Origin: Tillus elongatus
Taxonomy: Eukaryota; Arthropoda; Insecta; Coleoptera; Cleridae
Direction: 5' to 3'
DNA: 64,000 nucleotides
NCBI GenBank assembly: GCA_964006375.1
Contig: OZ023265.1
Location: forward strand, 147,170,393 to 147,234,392
The notes beneath the pieces were generated by a model. It made no database searches, was not told the DNA's origin, and saw nothing but the letters and a program-made list of their open reading frames with translations. Position numbers and translations under genes: made by a program. Below, in pieces: positions 61,704 through 64,000 of the stretch (its first letter is position 1; every line of letters begins with the position of its first letter).

Positions 61704-62330
61704 TCATTCTTGATAATAAGAAATAGTGATTTTAAAAAAATAAAAAATCATTAAAAATAAAAACCGCATCAATCCAAAGCTACCGATGTTCAAAACGCCT
61801 GTCTTGAACGTTTTCAAGCGTCCTAATCGTAAATAAAAATGTCTTCTAACGTTAATCAACATCTTAGGTGTGACCGACCGAATCGCAGTCATCATTATTT
61901 TTGTTAAGTCAATTAAATAGCGCAGTTTACTTTTGTACACAATACTTTTCAGATATCTCCATAAGAAGTCTAATAGCGTAAGATAGGGTGATCGTCCTGG
62001 CAATTCTAACGATCCCTGCCTCCGTAGCCAGCGATTTGGAAATACCGGATATTGATCTAGTAATGTGCTGGTGCTCCATCCTGCTTGTGGGTTTAGTTGA
62101 TCAGGATGTATGTTTGCCAAAGTTGGCATGACATTATTGGGGTTGGGGGGGGTGTGGGGGTGGTGGTCTAAATGTCTCCATTCAAATTGCCATCAATCAA
62201 AAGGGATCAATGACATGGTTTCCAACTTTTTCTGGCCATATATTAACCTTTTGAGGGTATTGCGTACCTATGTTCTTCTCTCATCCAGTATGGATTTTTT
62301 TGTAGACAATTTTCTTAGTTACTAAGTTTA
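61704..62330 (-). pseudogene. Tc1/mariner-like transposase relic, C-terminal half
   Basis: Minus strand: NPYWMREKNIGTQYPQKVNIW (about 62230-62300), then STSTLLDQYPVFPNRWLRR, GSLELPGRSPYLTLLDFLWRYLK and ITPKMLINVRRHFYLRLG-like sequence. The third catalytic position reads SPYL instead of SPDL. It is related to the 51500-52440 pseudogene. Stops and a T/G-rich insertion (GGGGTTGGGGGGGGTGTGGGGG at 62137) break it. Confidence 0.7.
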
Positions 62331-62719
62331 TTCATCCCTCTGATGACGCTAGACGCTGACTTTGCTATCGAAACGATCTACGATTGTACTCATTGGGAAT
62401 CCTATTGTAACTTACCTTTATTTTATCCCTGTATTAGAAAAACCGACATTGGGTGTTCCATTTAAAAAATACAACTTTGATATGTATATTCTTCTCTGAT
62501 GACGCTAACATTGTTAGCAAAACGATCGTCAGGTCTAAAAACTGTATTGTGATGAATTCTCCAAATTGTACTTAGCAGCGCTCACCACAGGTTCCAATCC
62601 TGACTCATAGGATTTTCTATGCGTAAAACCTACCGTTTTTGAGAAATACAATAATTTTCGAAAATTTCTTTCTCACTCAGCAACGTAGGAAAAATCTAAC
62701 TAATTTTAATATTTAAGAG

Positions 62720-63080
62720 TATCCCTTAAGTCTCTTTAAAAGAAGCTTGTATTACAAATTTCATTAAAGTTATATAGAAGGTTTTCAGACGGAAACTTAA
62801 TTCATATTTAGAAAAGTAAAGTAACTGGCAAATTTTAAACGTAGCAGTTATTATTCCTTATTAATCGCCAGTATGATTTTGTTTTAGTCAACCTACTCAA
62901 CCCGGTGTTTTCAATATCAACAATAACAAAATTAAAATTTCAGACTTAAAGGTGACAGTCTTATTTAGGCGTTTTAAACAAAAATGAGATCTTGTTCAAA
63001 ACGTATGAAATTTGTGCACTATTGTTTCTCCAAATGTCCAAATAAAACATAAAAAACATACATTCATCGAGATGTCTTAT
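62720..63080 (-). repeat. SINE-like repeat plus companion block, copy 3
   Basis: Matches 60160-60560 and 57845-57970 but ends at CATTCATCGAGA, without the tRNA-like head. Confidence 0.65.
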
Positions 63081-63089
63081 TAATCTAAT

Positions 63090-63960
63090 ATTTTAAAATA
63101 TGTAACTGATATACTTAGTACACAATAAAGAAATTGTGCAGATGAAAGGTGAGACTAACTCTTACTTCCGTGAATAAATCTATTATAGGGCTGAATCTGC
63201 TATTTCTACTTGTCTCTTTAAAAAATTGTCTTGGGAAGATAATTAAAAGCCTTTACCAAGTAAAATAATTTTAAATGTGACAAATTGTGCCATACTGAAA
63301 TAAAAAAGGACACAGAAGAATACAGAAAAACAGTTTTCTTATACCATTTATTATTAATGCAAAACTTTTTTTGCCTTCATATTTCTTTTTTTTTTTTTTT
63401 GATGCACTGGAAGAGAAGTTATGATTGAAACCTTTCAACCATCCGTTTACGAAGTTTATCTATAAATAGGTACATGATGGCAAACATTACTCAATAAATT
63501 ATCTTCTGTGAACTGTACATATTGGCATAAAAGTGATTCTGAATTTGTCTTCTGCTTCAAATCATATTCACGTTTCGCCATCCTTTGGAAACCTATGAAA
63601 TGTCTTTGATAGATTTAGCACGTTATAATTCGAACAATTATAGATTTCACACACCCTACCACTAACATTTATTGTAAAAAACACAGCTCAAATGTAATTA
63701 TACACAGTTAAACACCAGCAATTGCTAGTGTTACACGTTATAGAACGACGTAACATCAATACTATCCTCTAGGGGCGCTGATATTCTTGAAACACGAAAT
63801 CAGCCGGAGTGTCCTTATAATAGTGCGTGTATTCAGGCCAATGGAGACATTTTAAAACATTTATTGTAATAAATAAATTACTATAAGCCTGATAAAAGTG
63901 TATCATTGCGATTTTCTACCAAACAAAGACTGGTTAAAAATCATGAACTGTGCTCTAAAA
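63090..63960. other. No gene seen
   Basis: AT-rich sequence with short ORFs only. It is bounded on the right by a possible minus-strand splice donor at 63961-63967. Confidence 0.4.
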
Positions 63961-63967
63961 CACTTAC

Positions 63968-64000
63968 CTGATTCATTGCTTACTCGTAAAATAAGCGTCG
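63968..64000 (-). CDS. Possible 5' exon (start codon) of the minus-strand host gene
   Basis: On the minus strand, AGCAATGAATCAG|GTAAGTG is a near-ideal donor, and the ATG gives M-N-Q ending in phase 0. That matches the phase-0 acceptor of the exon starting at 51148. If linked, the intron is 12.8 kb. The exon continues past the window edge, so this remains a suggestion. Confidence 0.3.

Overview
This is an AT-rich, intron-bearing, transposon-crowded animal nuclear sequence. A five-exon ortholog of the 18S rRNA dimethyladenosine transferase DIMT1, many Tc1/mariner, piggyBac, hAT and non-LTR relics, and long (TA)n arrays point to an arthropod, most likely an insect; the order cannot be read from the sequence.

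Positions 1-13,000 hold the most striking object. A CR1/Jockey-like non-LTR retrotransposon on the minus strand (about 630-12,830) is split in its ORF1 by a 9,343-bp Polinton/Maverick-like element at 3124-12466. The element starts with AG, is flanked by an exact 6-bp target duplication (AATTTA at 3118-3123 and 12467-12472) and has near-identical terminal inverted repeats of about 0.8 kb. The TIRs carry 80-bp tandem repeats with a CRE and a YY1-like site. The coding core is virus-like: a minus-strand block with a probable major capsid protein, a penton-like protein and an adenovirus pX-like core protein, then a 100-bp divergent promoter, then a plus-strand block with an FtsK/HerA-type packaging ATPase and a 388-aa conserved-looking protein. 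The two plus-strand genes are separated by about 40 copies of a 13-bp repeat. I find no protein-primed DNA polymerase B, retroviral-type integrase or adenain-type protease. The element therefore looks like a recent insertion that keeps virion genes and lacks replication and integration genes.

Positions 13,000-25,000 hold relics only: degenerate non-LTR reverse transcriptases, a palindromic element with a tRNA-like head, a dispersed repeat also seen at 32.8 and 35 kb, an inverted-repeat element and a 190-bp hairpin MITE.

Positions 25,263-37,258 are the host gene DIMT1 (plus strand, about 306 aa), with introns of 54, 3,604, 7,365 and 52 bp. The two long introns are filled with transposons (a mariner-type MITE, a piggyBac pseudogene, RT pseudogenes and a hAT element with a perfect 8-bp TSD). 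A second host gene of unknown identity runs convergently on the minus strand: a 461-codon exon at 49,766-51,148, a 119-nt exon at 39,972-40,090, a likely last exon near 37.4 kb, and possibly a start exon at the right edge (63,968).

Positions 40,000-64,000, outside those exons, are nested transposons: Jockey-type RT, several mariner relics, and one long-TIR mariner (53,901-55,750) inserted into a (TA)n tract. A repeat family with a (TA)n core and a terminal hairpin recurs at 0.0, 45, 54-56, 58, 59 and 61 kb.
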